Shown: positions 44,544-53,788 of the stretch, piece by piece
Numbering within the stretch: the first letter of the stretch is position 1
Layout of the letters: the number at the start of each line of letters is the position of its first letter
Source: Leptospira neocaledonica
GTDB taxonomy: Bacteria > Spirochaetota > Leptospiria > Leptospirales > Leptospiraceae
DNA: 64,000 nucleotides
Direction of reading: 5' to 3'
Assembly (NCBI RefSeq): GCF_002812205.1
Contig: NZ_NPEA01000004.1
Location: 248,001 to 312,000, forward strand
Made by a program: the position numbers and the translations under genes
Notes under the pieces: model-generated
Told to the model about the DNA's origin: nothing
What the model saw: the letters and a program-made list of their open reading frames with translations, nothing else
Databases searched by the model: none

Positions 44544-45695
44544 CTAACGCTTTTTCCCAGTCTTTGTTTTCGACTTCTTTTTATTTTTAGGCAATTGGCC
44601 TTGGACAGCTTTAAAATATTCGCATACAAGATGATCCGACCAAGATATCGCTTTCCATCCTTCATAATATGCAATATGGCTTCCTCTTTTTGTATAAACA
44701 TGGATCGAATTAGGAAGGTTTTCTAACCAATGCAAATTCTCTAAAACATTCTGATTTACGCAGATTGGATCGTCCTTTGCGTTCAAAATCATAATCGGAG
44801 TCCGGATATTTTGCATTACCAATGCGGGATTCGAATGCCGGTAATATTCTTCCTTATCATCAAAACCGGAGAGTCTGTGCAAACGATCCTGGAATTCACC
44901 CAAGGTTTTAGATTCCAGTACTTCTTGAAATCCTCCTAGGGAAGACAAGGTTTCATAGTGGCGTTTTAAAAAATAATTAATCAATCTTTGGCCCATGATC
45001 TTGCTATAAACAGGATGAACTCTATGAAATGCTTTTTCGATATCGTATGCAGGTGAAATTGCAACCGCAGCATCCAATAAACTTTTAGTCCCAGATTCTC
45101 CCAAGTATCTGGCAAGCAATCCGGAACCTGCAGAGATCCCTACTCCGAACAAAGGACTATTCGGAAATTTTTTCTTAATGTATAAGAGTTGTTCTTTTAA
45201 ATCTGAACTAGACCCCATCGTGTTTATCTGGGGTTTAGAAAGAGGAAGATTCCCATGTCCTCTCCTAATACAAACTACGGACGCCCATTTTAACTGAGCC
45301 CGGATTACTTTTACAATAGATTTAACATCTTGCTCATCCCCACTGATTGTATGAAATACAATCGCAATCGGATCCGAATCTGTTTTTTTCTTTTCTTTAA
45401 TATTAGACCAGGCAAGTCCGGTGACACCACCGTCTTTCATTTTAAGATGTTCCAGCTTATCGTAATGAAAAAATTTGGACCGATGTTCTCTAAAAAGTAA
45501 GAGAGCCAGCATTAGATGATTATTAAAACACCAGAACGTAGGAAAATACTTCCTAGTTAAACGAGGACAATTTGTAATCACCCTCCTTACAAACTCGCCT
45601 TCACTGAACTGAAGGACAGGTTTTTCTGCTACATCAAGAAAATAATAAAATAGAAACGCAATAATAAGAAATAAAACAAGGTAAACCGAGAGCAT
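44544..45695 (-). CDS. YheT/ABHD1-3-type alpha/beta-hydrolase
   Basis: 383 residues. An N-terminal membrane anchor (about 2-20) precedes a hydrolase domain of the YheT/ABHD1/ABHD3 group: YFPTFWCFNNHLMLAL, IRRGHGNLPL, GVGISAGSGLLARYL (nucleophile Ser about 195), NAKDDPICV (acid) and GSHIAYYEG (catalytic His about 348). Eukaryotic relatives act on phospholipids or acylated lipids. The Lys-rich tail (KNKKKSKTKTGKKR) may contact acidic membranes. Confidence 0.85.
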   Translation of the reverse strand: MLSVYLVLFLIIAFLFYYFLDVAEKPVLQFSEGEFVRRVITNCPRLTRKYFPTFWCFNNHLMLALLLFREHRSKFFHYDKLEHLKMKDGGVTGLAWSNIKEKKKTDSDPIAIVFHTISGDEQDVKSIVKVIRAQLKWASVVCIRRGHGNLPLSKPQINTMGSSSDLKEQLLYIKKKFPNSPLFGVGISAGSGLLARYLGESGTKSLLDAAVAISPAYDIEKAFHRVHPVYSKIMGQRLINYFLKRHYETLSSLGGFQEVLESKTLGEFQDRLHRLSGFDDKEEYYRHSNPALVMQNIRTPIMILNAKDDPICVNQNVLENLHWLENLPNSIHVYTKRGSHIAYYEGWKAISWSDHLVCEYFKAVQGQLPKNKKKSKTKTGKKR

Positions 45696-45807
45696 TCAAT
45701 AATCCAAATGAAAATACTTTGGAAAAGAATAGGTGAAGAGACACTAGGGTCTATTATTTTATTATTCGATCTACATTCGTCTTTGGAGATCGTTAAGGAG
45801 ATACTTT

Positions 45808-45884
45808 CCTCAGTCGCAGCACTGAGGAGCAACAATGTTGCTCCGAATGCGAGATTCCCGAAGGGTGACTGAGAAAAGCATTCG
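45808..45884. repeat. Multi-stem structured intergenic element
   Basis: Three stems in a row: CCTCAGT/ACTGAGG (45808-45814, 45821-45827), GGAGCAACA/TGTTGCTCC (45826-45834, 45836-45844, a 19-bp near-perfect palindrome) and CGAATGC/GCATTCG (45844-45850, 45878-45884) enclosing CCCGAAGGG. CTCAGTC/GACTGAG offers an alternative long-range pairing. It lies in a 273-bp gap between two minus-strand genes. No gene frame fits it. Confidence 0.6.
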
Positions 45885-45968
45885 CAATCAAAGAAGTTGT
45901 AATTAAATCAACTCCAATATCGCCGGGAATGCTACTCGCAAACCCCGGAACCTAGGCAATTGCAGATA

Positions 45969-46343
45969 TTAAATAATAGCTCCATTTGCTTTCAAGTCAC
46001 TGCAGTTTTTACTTGTAGTTACAGTTTTGCTGGGATCTAAAATTAAGAGCCCAATGGTTTGAACATCTTTCACACATTTGTCTACATCTGATTGTTTATA
46101 ATATTTATTATCATCTATTTCTAAAAACAAATCGGTCATAAACAGATCAAGAGTAGTAAGGGCTCCTGCGTTAGCTGGATCTGTAGATCCATAATATAAA
46201 ATATCAGACATTAACGCAGCCTCTTTGATTTGAGACCTCGCCTCGGAACCTTTTATGCTGCCTGATATACCGAGAGAGTCAGCTACTAAACAATTGGCGA
46301 AAGACAAAAGGGAAATGATCCCAACAAATAATATTTTTCTCAT
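45969..46343 (-). CDS. TIGR04452-like Leptospira lipoprotein
   Basis: 124 residues. The signal peptide ends LLSFANC (Cys19), then LVADSLGISGSIKGSEARSQIKEAALMSDILYYG, which fits the Leptospira lipoprotein family TIGR04452 as I remember it (acidic start, GSEA, alternating helices). Two Cys near the C-terminus (DKCVKD, KNCSDL) may pair. The function is unknown; probably an envelope lipoprotein. It stands alone between two non-coding stretches. Confidence 0.7.
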   Translation of the reverse strand: MRKILFVGIISLLSFANCLVADSLGISGSIKGSEARSQIKEAALMSDILYYGSTDPANAGALTTLDLFMTDLFLEIDDNKYYKQSDVDKCVKDVQTIGLLILDPSKTVTTSKNCSDLKANGAII

Positions 46344-46940
46344 ATATTTTCCTCATCAATAAACATTCTGATATCGTTTTGAAATAATCGATATCTATAA
46401 TGTATAACTAGGAAAAAGAAATATCAGACAGATGTCATTGAGAAATATTTCACGTGGGTGCAAAAAGATCCGTTACCCGAAACGGGAATACCTCAATTGG
46501 GATATGGTCGGGATTATGAGTGTATGAGGGGAAAATTGATTCCGCCTCCGGACTCCAAATTTTACCCTCTCCTGCGGAACGGAAATTCCATTCCACCAAA
46601 TGCAAAAAGACTCATAAACCATCCACTCGATCCAATTATATTAGTTTTTTATAATATATAACTATTCACGCCACCCTGTATGGCCATAATCTTTCATTAA
46701 AAATGAGACATATCCGACAGTCATATCCAAACCGAATCCCCACCCACATCTTGCGAACAAATGTTCAAGAAAAACGAACACTGTTTTAGAGACTTATAAT
46801 CAGATGAATTCTTCTTGTCGGGAATCCGGGTACAATCCATCTTTTACCAGAACAATCGTTCTACTTCAAACGGGTCGAATTCTATCTGTACGATCCGCAA
46901 GTTCAAAATTTCGTTATCCGAGGACATAAGAGGGATCCAA
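46344..46940. other. Long gene-poor region upstream of SDR/thiolase operon
   Basis: 597 bp. The left part must hold the lipoprotein promoter (minus) and is AT-rich. A 67-codon frame at 46458-46661 has no ribosome site or family motif. TATAAT at about 46793-46798 is a possible -10 for the SDR operon, giving a leader of about 140 nt. No hairpin terminator or repeat copy was seen. A decayed gene or an unrecognised small RNA cannot be excluded. Confidence 0.4.
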
Positions 46941-47708
46941 ATGGCAAAACAATTCGAAGGTAAAGTTGCATTAGTAACAGGAGCTGCATCTCCAAGAGGT
47001 TTAGGCCGCGCTATCGCCAATACTATCGCAAGAGATGGCGGAGATGTGGTCGTAGTAGACTTAAATAAAGAGCATATCGAGCAAGCTGCCGCTGATATCG
47101 CTAAAGAATTCGGCGTTAAAACATTAGGTATTCCAGTAAATGTTACTAAACCTGAAGACTGCGACGCTGCAATTAATACTGTTAAAGAGAAATTCGGTAA
47201 ACTGGATTTCTTGGTAAACAACGCAGGAGTTCTAAAAGATAATCTTTTTATCAGAATGAGCGAGCAAGAGTACGATTTCGTAATGGATGTGAACGCAAAA
47301 GGTGTGTTCTTGATGACCAAGTATGCTTCTAAACTTCTTTTAAAAGCTCCTTCCGGTAGAATTGTAAACATATCTTCTCTTTCCGGCCTTTCAGGTCAAC
47401 CTGGACAAGCAAACTATTCATCTTCTAAAGCAGCGGTGATCGCTCTGACTAAAGTTGCTGCAAGAGAATTTTCCGGTAGGAACGTTTTAGTAAACGCAGT
47501 TTGTCCCGGTTACGTGCAAACAGACATGACTGCTTCTCTTCCAGAAGAAGTTCAGAAAAAACTTACTGATCCTATGTTCATTCCATTAAAGAGACCGGGA
47601 ACTCAACAAGAGATCGCTAACGCTGTGGAATTCTTCCTTTCTGATAAAGCATCTTATATTACTGGAGTGTTCTTGCGTGTAGACGGCGGCGCCGGTATCG
47701 GGATGTAA
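46941..47708 (+). CDS. FabG-like short-chain dehydrogenase
   Basis: 255 residues from the ATG at 46941, preceded by AGAGGGA; an upstream 42-codon extension lacks a site and is rejected. Classical SDR motifs: [22 protein letters not shown], catalytic Ser in NISSLSG and YSSSK (Tyr/Lys). The C-terminus DGGAGIGM is typical of FabG-like 3-oxoacyl reductases. The Pro-Arg insertion in the glycine loop and its place before a thiolase and DUF35 gene suggest it reduces the beta-keto or oxidises the beta-hydroxy acyl-CoA used by that thiolase rather than acting in core fatty-acid synthesis. Confidence 0.88.
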   Translation: MAKQFEGKVALVTGAASPRGLGRAIANTIARDGGDVVVVDLNKEHIEQAAADIAKEFGVKTLGIPVNVTKPEDCDAAINTVKEKFGKLDFLVNNAGVLKDNLFIRMSEQEYDFVMDVNAKGVFLMTKYASKLLLKAPSGRIVNISSLSGLSGQPGQANYSSSKAAVIALTKVAAREFSGRNVLVNAVCPGYVQTDMTASLPEEVQKKLTDPMFIPLKRPGTQQEIANAVEFFLSDKASYITGVFLRVDGGAGIGM

Positions 47709-47718
47709 GGAGTAGATC

Positions 47719-48882
47719 ATGAGAGAAGTAGCAATCATCGGGGCCTACGAAACGGTCCATGGTAATCATAAAGACAGAACTCTTAGAGATTTAGTCACAG
47801 AAGCTGGCAATGGGGCAATTAAGGATTCTGGTATAGACAGAAAGGAAATCCAAGCTGTCTATGTGGGAAACTATGCTGGGAACGAGTTTAACGCTCAAAA
47901 CACCATGGGTTCTTATGCAGCCAACTTACTTGGATTAGGTGATCGTCCTGCAATTCGCACCGAAGGGGCTTGCGCTTCCGGAGGAATTGCAATGAGACAA
48001 GGTATGCTTGCAGTTGCATCCGGACTATATGATACTGTTTTAGTTCTGGGCGTAGAAAAAATGAACGGTTTAGATCCGGAAACTACGATGGAGATCGTAG
48101 CAAGGGGGCAAGACCAAGATGTAGAAGGTGGTTATTGTATCTCCGGCCCTTCCGGTTTTGCGTTAAACGCAATCCGTCATATGCATGAGTTCGGAACCAC
48201 TAAGGAAATGTTGGCAACCGTTGCGGAAAAAAACTATTTCCATGGCAGCCTAAACCCATTCGCGCATAAACAAAAGGAAATCTCCTTCAATAATATTATG
48301 AGGGCGAGAATGGTAACCACTCCATTCGGGTTTCATGATGTTTCTTTGGTTACCGATGCTTCTGCGGCAGTTGTGATCACAACGAAAGAAAAAGCAAAAT
48401 CCATTCGTAAGGACTATGTAGTAGTAAAAGGTTCCGGAATCGGCGGGGATTACTTCAACGTGGCTCTTAAAAAAGATTCAGTTAGCTTCCCCGCTTCCGT
48501 ACAAGCCGCCACTGAAGCATTTAAAATGGCCGGCGTGGAAAGAAAGGACATCGACGTTTTAGAATGTCATGATTGTTTCACGATCACAGAGATCATCAAT
48601 ATTGAAGATCTTGGCTTTGTGGAAAAAGGAAAAGGTGGCCAATTTACCAAAGACGGTCATACTAGATTGGGCGGAAAACTTCCTGTAAATACTTCAGGCG
48701 GTTTAAAAGCAAAAGGTCATCCAGTAGGAGCTACCGGTGTAGGTCAGGTTGTGGAGATGACTTTCCAACTCAGAGACCAATCTGAAAAACGTCAGGTTGC
48801 AAACGCTCGTACCGCTTTGACTCATGTTTTAGGCGGCCCTGGTGCCGTTAGTATAGTGCATATTCTGCAGAGGGGAGAATAA
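47719..48882 (+). CDS. SCP2-type thiolase
   Basis: 387 residues. Nucleophile Cys85 (EGACASGGIAM), HDCF at 284-287 (the SCP2-thiolase loop whose Cys serves as acid/base) and His334 (KAKGHPVGATG) are present, while the classical C-terminal CxG is replaced by LGGPGA, as in this subfamily. It condenses or cleaves acyl-CoA units. SCP2-type thiolases next to a DUF35 gene form stable complexes in archaea and some bacteria, where DUF35 helps shuttle acyl-CoA. It starts 10 bp after the SDR gene and overlaps the DUF35 gene by 1 bp. Confidence 0.9.
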   Translation: MREVAIIGAYETVHGNHKDRTLRDLVTEAGNGAIKDSGIDRKEIQAVYVGNYAGNEFNAQNTMGSYAANLLGLGDRPAIRTEGACASGGIAMRQGMLAVASGLYDTVLVLGVEKMNGLDPETTMEIVARGQDQDVEGGYCISGPSGFALNAIRHMHEFGTTKEMLATVAEKNYFHGSLNPFAHKQKEISFNNIMRARMVTTPFGFHDVSLVTDASAAVVITTKEKAKSIRKDYVVVKGSGIGGDYFNVALKKDSVSFPASVQAATEAFKMAGVERKDIDVLECHDCFTITEIINIEDLGFVEKGKGGQFTKDGHTRLGGKLPVNTSGGLKAKGHPVGATGVGQVVEMTFQLRDQSEKRQVANARTALTHVLGGPGAVSIVHILQRGE

Positions 48883-49241
48883 TGGCGGAGATTATGGAAG
48901 CTCATTCTTTAACCGGAAAAAAATGTAAATCCTGCGGATTCGAGGCAACTGATCCTGTGGTCTCCTGCACAAACTGCGGTTCGGAAGAAGTGGAAGTTAA
49001 AACTTTTTCAGGTAAAGGAAAAGTTTACACTTACACAGTGGTTCATGTCGGCTTCGGACATTTGGCTCCAAAAGCGCCTTACGTTCTGGCAGTTGTCGAA
49101 TTAGAAGAAGGTGCCAAAACCATGAGTATAATCGAAGGAGAATACCAAGGTAAACCGGTCACTGAATCTATTGCGATCGATATGCCTGTTCTTTTCGATA
49201 GGACAGAAACTTCGACGGGATTTATTTTTAAACCCGCTTGA
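48882..49241 (+). CDS. DUF35 (Zn-ribbon plus OB-fold) acyl-CoA-associated protein
   Basis: 119 residues. The zinc ribbon CKSCG...CTNCG (about residues 16-36) is followed by an OB-fold (EVKTFSGKGKVYTYTVVHVGFG, APYVLAVVELEEG, MPVLFDRTET). This is the standard partner of SCP2-type thiolases and binds CoA thioesters. Its ATG overlaps the thiolase stop (TAATG). A strong intrinsic terminator follows at 49252. Confidence 0.92.
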   Translation: MAEIMEAHSLTGKKCKSCGFEATDPVVSCTNCGSEEVEVKTFSGKGKVYTYTVVHVGFGHLAPKAPYVLAVVELEEGAKTMSIIEGEYQGKPVTESIAIDMPVLFDRTETSTGFIFKPA

Positions 49242-49251
49242 TCTAAAAAAG

Positions 49252-49284
49252 AAGCGGGGAGGGACAACCCCCGCTTTGTTTTAT
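49252..49284 (+). terminator. Intrinsic terminator after DUF35 gene
   Basis: AAGCGGGG (49252-49259) pairs perfectly with CCCCGCTT (49269-49276), 9-nt loop, followed by TTGTTTTA. Confidence 0.85.
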
Positions 49285-49490
49285 GAAAAACCAATAAATC
49301 CGATTCTTTTCCATTCTTAGAAATCGATATTAAGAATCATCTCCGGATGGTTTGACAAAAATCAATTTTCGGACCTTCTCCACTTTACTCGAAATTATTT
49401 GCGAATTTTCGCCCGACAATACCGTGACAAAAAGTTCTTTGCTTTCTCTTTCTGAATGAGAAAGTTGGAACCAATATAAAGGAGTAATCC

Positions 49491-49904
49491 ATGAAAACTC
49501 GGGCAATCCTGATTTCCCTTTTTGTTTCCATTCTCTCCCTCACCTTTCTATTGAACTGCGGAGATAAAGAAAAACCGAAAGAAGAAGCTGCACCTGTAGC
49601 AAGCGCAGCAACTTTAAGTCCGGAAGTAGAAGAAGGTAAGAAACTTTTTCTTGAAAACGGCTGTAACGCATGTCACGGAGATAGTGGTGCTGGAGACGGA
49701 GCGGCTGCGGCTAGCTTGAATCCAAAACCTAGAAATTACAAAGCACCTGCAAACGAGTGGAAAAATGGTCCTACGGAAGCAGGGGTTTTGAAAACTTTGA
49801 ATAACGGAATTCCAAGCAATCCTGTGATGACTTCCTACAAGTTCTTAGGCGACGAAAAACTTAAAAAAATTGCTAAGTACGTAATCTACTTAAACCAAAA
49901 TTAA
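49491..49904 (+). CDS. Class I cytochrome c lipoprotein
   Basis: 137 residues. The signal peptide ends TFLLNC (Cys22), so the cytochrome is probably lipid-anchored. Haem motif CNACH lies in LENGCNACHGDSGAGDG; the axial Met is likely in NPVMTSYKF near the C-terminus. The Pro/Ala/Glu-rich linker after the lipobox is a usual flexible tether. It carries electrons in the periplasm, for example to a terminal oxidase or peroxidase. A good AAGGAG site precedes the ATG, and a terminator follows. Confidence 0.92.
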   Translation: MKTRAILISLFVSILSLTFLLNCGDKEKPKEEAAPVASAATLSPEVEEGKKLFLENGCNACHGDSGAGDGAAAASLNPKPRNYKAPANEWKNGPTEAGVLKTLNNGIPSNPVMTSYKFLGDEKLKKIAKYVIYLNQN

Positions 49905-49916
49905 TTCCAATTCTTC

Positions 49917-49950
49917 GGGAGTCCGAGAGGGCTCCCTTCTTGATTTTTTC
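49917..49950 (+). terminator. Intrinsic terminator after cytochrome c
   Basis: GGGAGTCC (49917-49924) and GGGCTCCC (49929-49936) form an 8-bp stem with one G-U pair and a GAGA tetraloop, followed by a T-rich run ending TTTTTT. Confidence 0.85.
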
Positions 49951-49996
49951 TCACTTTTCTTCTGGAAGTTTTCCACCCCCATTTCAACCTAGCTTT

Positions 49997-50209
49997 GTGA
50001 GCCAATCCCCTTCTTTACCACATTGCGATAGTTGCGGAACGGACAGAAAATCCCCTCTTTCCAGAGAGGTGAAAACTTACGGTAATTGGGCCTGGTTTTT
50101 GATCCTTTTCGGGATCTCTTCCAAACCTACTACCGTTTCCTTTCAATGTTCCCGATGCGGCCAGGTTTTCGACAGACTTTCTCCAGAGGAGCTAGAGCAC
50201 CACGTTTAA
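49997..50209 (+). CDS. Small zinc-ribbon membrane-associated protein
   Basis: About 70 residues from a GTG at 49997; a TTG at 49940 would place the start in the preceding terminator. Two CxxC knuckles, CDSCG (about residue 10) and CSRCG (about 50), flank one hydrophobic segment (NWAWFLILFGI), so the protein could be a zinc-ribbon with a membrane-dipping hairpin. No strong ribosome site is visible, and I know no family. The paired knuckles make chance unlikely, but the start and the gene's reality are uncertain. Confidence 0.5.
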   Translation: MSQSPSLPHCDSCGTDRKSPLSREVKTYGNWAWFLILFGISSKPTTVSFQCSRCGQVFDRLSPEELEHHV

Positions 50210-50301
50210 TCGGAGGGAGTTCCCCCCGGATGAGCGGTTTTCCCAAGGAAACGGGATTGACTGTCTTCAGGAGGGAAGGTCTTTTGTGCTAAATAAGGCA
50301 G

Positions 50302-50640
50302 ATGTCTGACGAATTCAAAATAAACGTGGATCTTGAACCGAATGTTCCGGTGATCCATATCTCTGGAGAAATTACCTCCGAAGCGGATGACGAAATTTTA
50401 GGGAAATACCAATCCATTCCCGAACAACGAAGAACCAGGGTCATTTTGAATTTCCACGGAACGTCTTACATCAATTCGGCGGGGCTTGCTACATTGATCA
50501 GTTTGATTACCAAAGCAAGTGAATCTTCTTCCAAAATTGAATTTGCGGGTCTAAACGATCATTTCAGAAAAGTAATGGATATCGTTGGTCTTACGGATTT
50601 CGTCTTAATCCATAACACTCTGCAAGAAGCTCTCAGTTAA
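50302..50640 (+). CDS. STAS-domain anti-anti-sigma factor-like protein
   Basis: 112 residues, a single STAS domain. GTSYINSAGLATLISLIT (about residues 52-70) holds the conserved Ser that a partner kinase phosphorylates and a PP2C phosphatase restores. It ends ALS, overlapping the convergent kdsB by 4 bp. No anti-sigma kinase gene is adjacent. The 7TM-DISM/PP2C protein at 29546 is the only SpoIIE-type phosphatase in the window; whether it acts on this STAS protein is unknown. Confidence 0.9.
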   Translation: MSDEFKINVDLEPNVPVIHISGEITSEADDEILGKYQSIPEQRRTRVILNFHGTSYINSAGLATLISLITKASESSSKIEFAGLNDHFRKVMDIVGLTDFVLIHNTLQEALS

Positions 50641-51380
50641 GGGATTAGTCCCTTCTTCTTAAAATCTTCCACAACTAATTCCAGATCTTCGGGTGTATCC
50701 ACACTCAGTGCCGCGCGACTTGCTATAAATACTCCAATCGAATGTCCGGCTTCCATTGCCCTCAATTGTTCGAGAGACTCTGATTCTTCTAACACGCTTG
50801 GGGGAAGATCAGGATATCCAAGTAAGAAGTCTCGATCGTATCCGTAGATCCCCAGATGTCTATAAGCTGGGACCGTTTTTTTGAATTGGCTAGGGATGGC
50901 GGAACGGGAGAAGTAGAGTGCCTTTCCGTTTTTGTCCAAGACCACTTTGACCCTGTTAGGATCTGAAATTTCTTTTTCTTCCAATCGAACTGCAGCGGTG
51001 CTCATCGCCCAATCCGGTCTTTCCAGTTTGAGTTTTGCCACTCCGTCAATGAGCTCGGATTCTATTCCAGGTTCGTCACCTTGGATATTGATTATAATTC
51101 CAGAGTCAGGATATTTGAGTGCAACTTCTCGGATCCTATCCGTTCCGGAAGGATGATCCGGAGAAGTCATTACCGCCTTACCACCGTTATCTGAAACGAT
51201 TTTTAGGATCCTTTCGTCGTCGGTAGCAACGACCACTTCGTGGAGTAGAGAGGACTTTAGAGAATTCTTATATGTCCAGGCGATCATAGGAAGATTCCCG
51301 ATCATGGCCAATGGTTTGCCAGGAAATCGGGAACTTCCGTATCTTGCGGGTATGACCCCTAGGATTTTCGGTTTTGTCAT
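50637..51380 (-). CDS. kdsB: 3-deoxy-manno-octulosonate cytidylyltransferase
   Basis: 247 residues. Activates Kdo as CMP-Kdo for LPS inner-core synthesis. The N-terminal nucleotide-binding PARYGSSRFPGKPL, the ATDDERI, HPSGTDRI, NIQGDEPGI and RHLGIYGYDRDFL motifs are all characteristic. Length matches the family. The start overlaps the fliL stop by 1 bp (TAATG), tying an LPS gene to the flagellar motor operon. No other kds gene is nearby. Confidence 0.95.
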   Translation of the reverse strand: MTKPKILGVIPARYGSSRFPGKPLAMIGNLPMIAWTYKNSLKSSLLHEVVVATDDERILKIVSDNGGKAVMTSPDHPSGTDRIREVALKYPDSGIIINIQGDEPGIESELIDGVAKLKLERPDWAMSTAAVRLEEKEISDPNRVKVVLDKNGKALYFSRSAIPSQFKKTVPAYRHLGIYGYDRDFLLGYPDLPPSVLEESESLEQLRAMEAGHSIGVFIASRAALSVDTPEDLELVVEDFKKKGLIP

Positions 51381-51904
51381 TAGTTGACGATAAATTCTGT
51401 GAAGTAAACTTCTTGGATCTTTCCGTCGGAGAGGATATGATTGATCTGAGCCTTAATTTCTTCTCTCAAATCCAATTGATCTTCTACATCGATTAGATCG
51501 TCCTTGGTCTTTCTTCCTATAATTAGGTTTACCAAGTCTCTCATCTGAGCGATCCTTTCCGCAAGTTCCGCAGTGATCTTAGCGTCGTCTCTTGCCACTC
51601 CGAAAGATAATTTCATCTTCACGAAGTGAGTCTCACCTTTATCCGCAGTATTAATCCTGAACTCTTCCTGGAATTGAAAGGTCATGAGTGGCGGAGGAGG
51701 TTTTACCAAAGCTACGTTTTTCATTTCGCGGAAAGTGCTAGTCGCCGCTTGTTTCGCAACAAACATGGAAACAAGTACAACTATGATAATTCCGAATACA
51801 GCACCGGCAATATAGATCAGCCATTTGATGAGCGGAGACGAGCCGGCGCCGGCATCCGCCGCGGGTAAACCGCCTTCTTCCTCGTCTATTTCGGGATCGC
51901 CCAT
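51380..51904 (-). CDS. fliL: Flagellar basal body-associated protein FliL
   Basis: 174 residues: a variable acidic N-terminus, one membrane segment (about residues 28-50), then the FliL periplasmic domain (VKMKLSFGV, EIKAQINHILS, IQEVYFTEFIVN at the C-terminus, typical of the family). FliL surrounds the stator and modulates torque. In spirochaetes it acts on periplasmic flagella. It lies 21 bp after motB in the usual order. Confidence 0.92.
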   Translation of the reverse strand: MGDPEIDEEEGGLPAADAGAGSSPLIKWLIYIAGAVFGIIIVVLVSMFVAKQAATSTFREMKNVALVKPPPPLMTFQFQEEFRINTADKGETHFVKMKLSFGVARDDAKITAELAERIAQMRDLVNLIIGRKTKDDLIDVEDQLDLREEIKAQINHILSDGKIQEVYFTEFIVN

Positions 51905-51925
51905 GGGTATTCTCCTTTTACTCTT

Positions 51926-52753
51926 CTATAATCCACTTTCGGTGGAAGATTCGGATCCTGGAACTCGGCTCTTAGGTAAGCCGAAGTTGGATTCGTATTC
52001 GCTTCGTTTGGTGGATTTTTCCGTTAAAATTACGATATCAATTCTTCTATTGAATGCTTTTGCTTCCGGAGTTCCTAAGTTCTCCACAACCAAAGGTCTA
52101 TAGGATCCAAAACTCACCGCTTGGAACCAACTAGGATCTAACTTTCCGACTCCAACGATATAATCCGTAGAGTTGATCGCTCTTGCTCCTGCTAGGTCCC
52201 AGTTATTCAAATAAGTTCTTTCTTCCCTGTTTGGATTGGCGCCGGGAAGTACTGCATCGGCATCGCAGTGACCTTCTACCCTTACGAATCTTTCCAATCC
52301 TTTTATAAGTCCGCTAGCCTTTTTTAATGTGCCCTTGATCGGTTCCTGTAAAATTGCGGAGCCAGGATTAAAATAATCGGCTCCCACTAAGCTGATTACA
52401 AGACCTCTTTCGTCTTCCGTTACTCGCACTTTTCCTGCTTCTATCTCAGGTTTGAATAATTCTGTAGCGGTTTTTTTGGATTTAGAAAGTGCCTTTCCTG
52501 TAGTCATAGAAGGAAGACTTTCTATATTCATTCCCATCTCTTCCAATTTTCCTTTGGAAAGAGTTTGGCCGCCGTCAAAAAATCCTGTAGTGGTTTTAAA
52601 CGCGGATAGAATGATCTGCATTTCTATCGCATTCGTTTTACCTGTACGGTATAACATAATGAAGAAGCAAAGAAGAAGTGTAACCATGTCTCCATAAGTA
52701 AGCATGTACTCTGGAATATTCTGGATACACTCTGGACATTTCTGTTTTGCCAT
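51926..52753 (-). CDS. motB: Flagellar motor stator protein MotB
   Basis: 275 residues. The single membrane helix has the proton-carrying Asp in YGDMVTLLLCFFIMLY (Asp about 22), followed by a plug/linker and an OmpA-like peptidoglycan-binding domain (VEGHCDAD, NWDLAGARAINSTDYIV, FNRRIDIVILTE). Its N-terminus has CPEC, as in many spirochaete MotB proteins. It pairs with MotA just upstream to form the stator that drives periplasmic flagella. Confidence 0.95.
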   Translation of the reverse strand: MAKQKCPECIQNIPEYMLTYGDMVTLLLCFFIMLYRTGKTNAIEMQIILSAFKTTTGFFDGGQTLSKGKLEEMGMNIESLPSMTTGKALSKSKKTATELFKPEIEAGKVRVTEDERGLVISLVGADYFNPGSAILQEPIKGTLKKASGLIKGLERFVRVEGHCDADAVLPGANPNREERTYLNNWDLAGARAINSTDYIVGVGKLDPSWFQAVSFGSYRPLVVENLGTPEAKAFNRRIDIVILTEKSTKRSEYESNFGLPKSRVPGSESSTESGL

Positions 52754-52774
52754 ATTCTTCTACCGAAATAAATC

Positions 52775-53557
<783 letters not shown>

Positions 53558-53563
53558 TGTAGT

Positions 53564-53788
53564 TTAATCTGCCCTCTTAAATTGATCCGGCGCGGAACCC
53601 AAAGGAAACACCAGCACTCGTTTTTTGAACTCCAAAATTTTTTCGATCACTTCGGGTATACTTTCTTGGACCACATATTTTCTATCATTAGACAAAGTGA
53701 TCGTAGTATCCGGATTGGCTTCGATACATTCTATATGAGAGGCGTTTAGAACGAATTCATTTCCTTTTAATCGATGCAAAGTAATCAA
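53564..53788 (-). CDS. flbD: FlbD (SwrD-like) flagellar protein
   Basis: 74 residues, the typical length: ITLHRLKGNEFVLNASHIECIEANPDTTITLSNDRKYVV is the conserved FlbD core. SwrD/FlbD boosts stator torque in Bacillus; the spirochaete role is less clear. The start is TTG, overlapping the TGA of the glycosyltransferase gene, but it has an excellent AAGGAGG site, so translation should be efficient. Confidence 0.9.
   Translation of the reverse strand: MITLHRLKGNEFVLNASHIECIEANPDTTITLSNDRKYVVQESIPEVIEKILEFKKRVLVFPLGSAPDQFKRAD

Noticed and set aside
46458..46661. 67-codon plus-strand frame in the long gap before the SDR operon
   Set aside because: No ribosome site, no recognisable motif, and the reverse strand is equally uninformative; a decayed gene is possible but not supportable.
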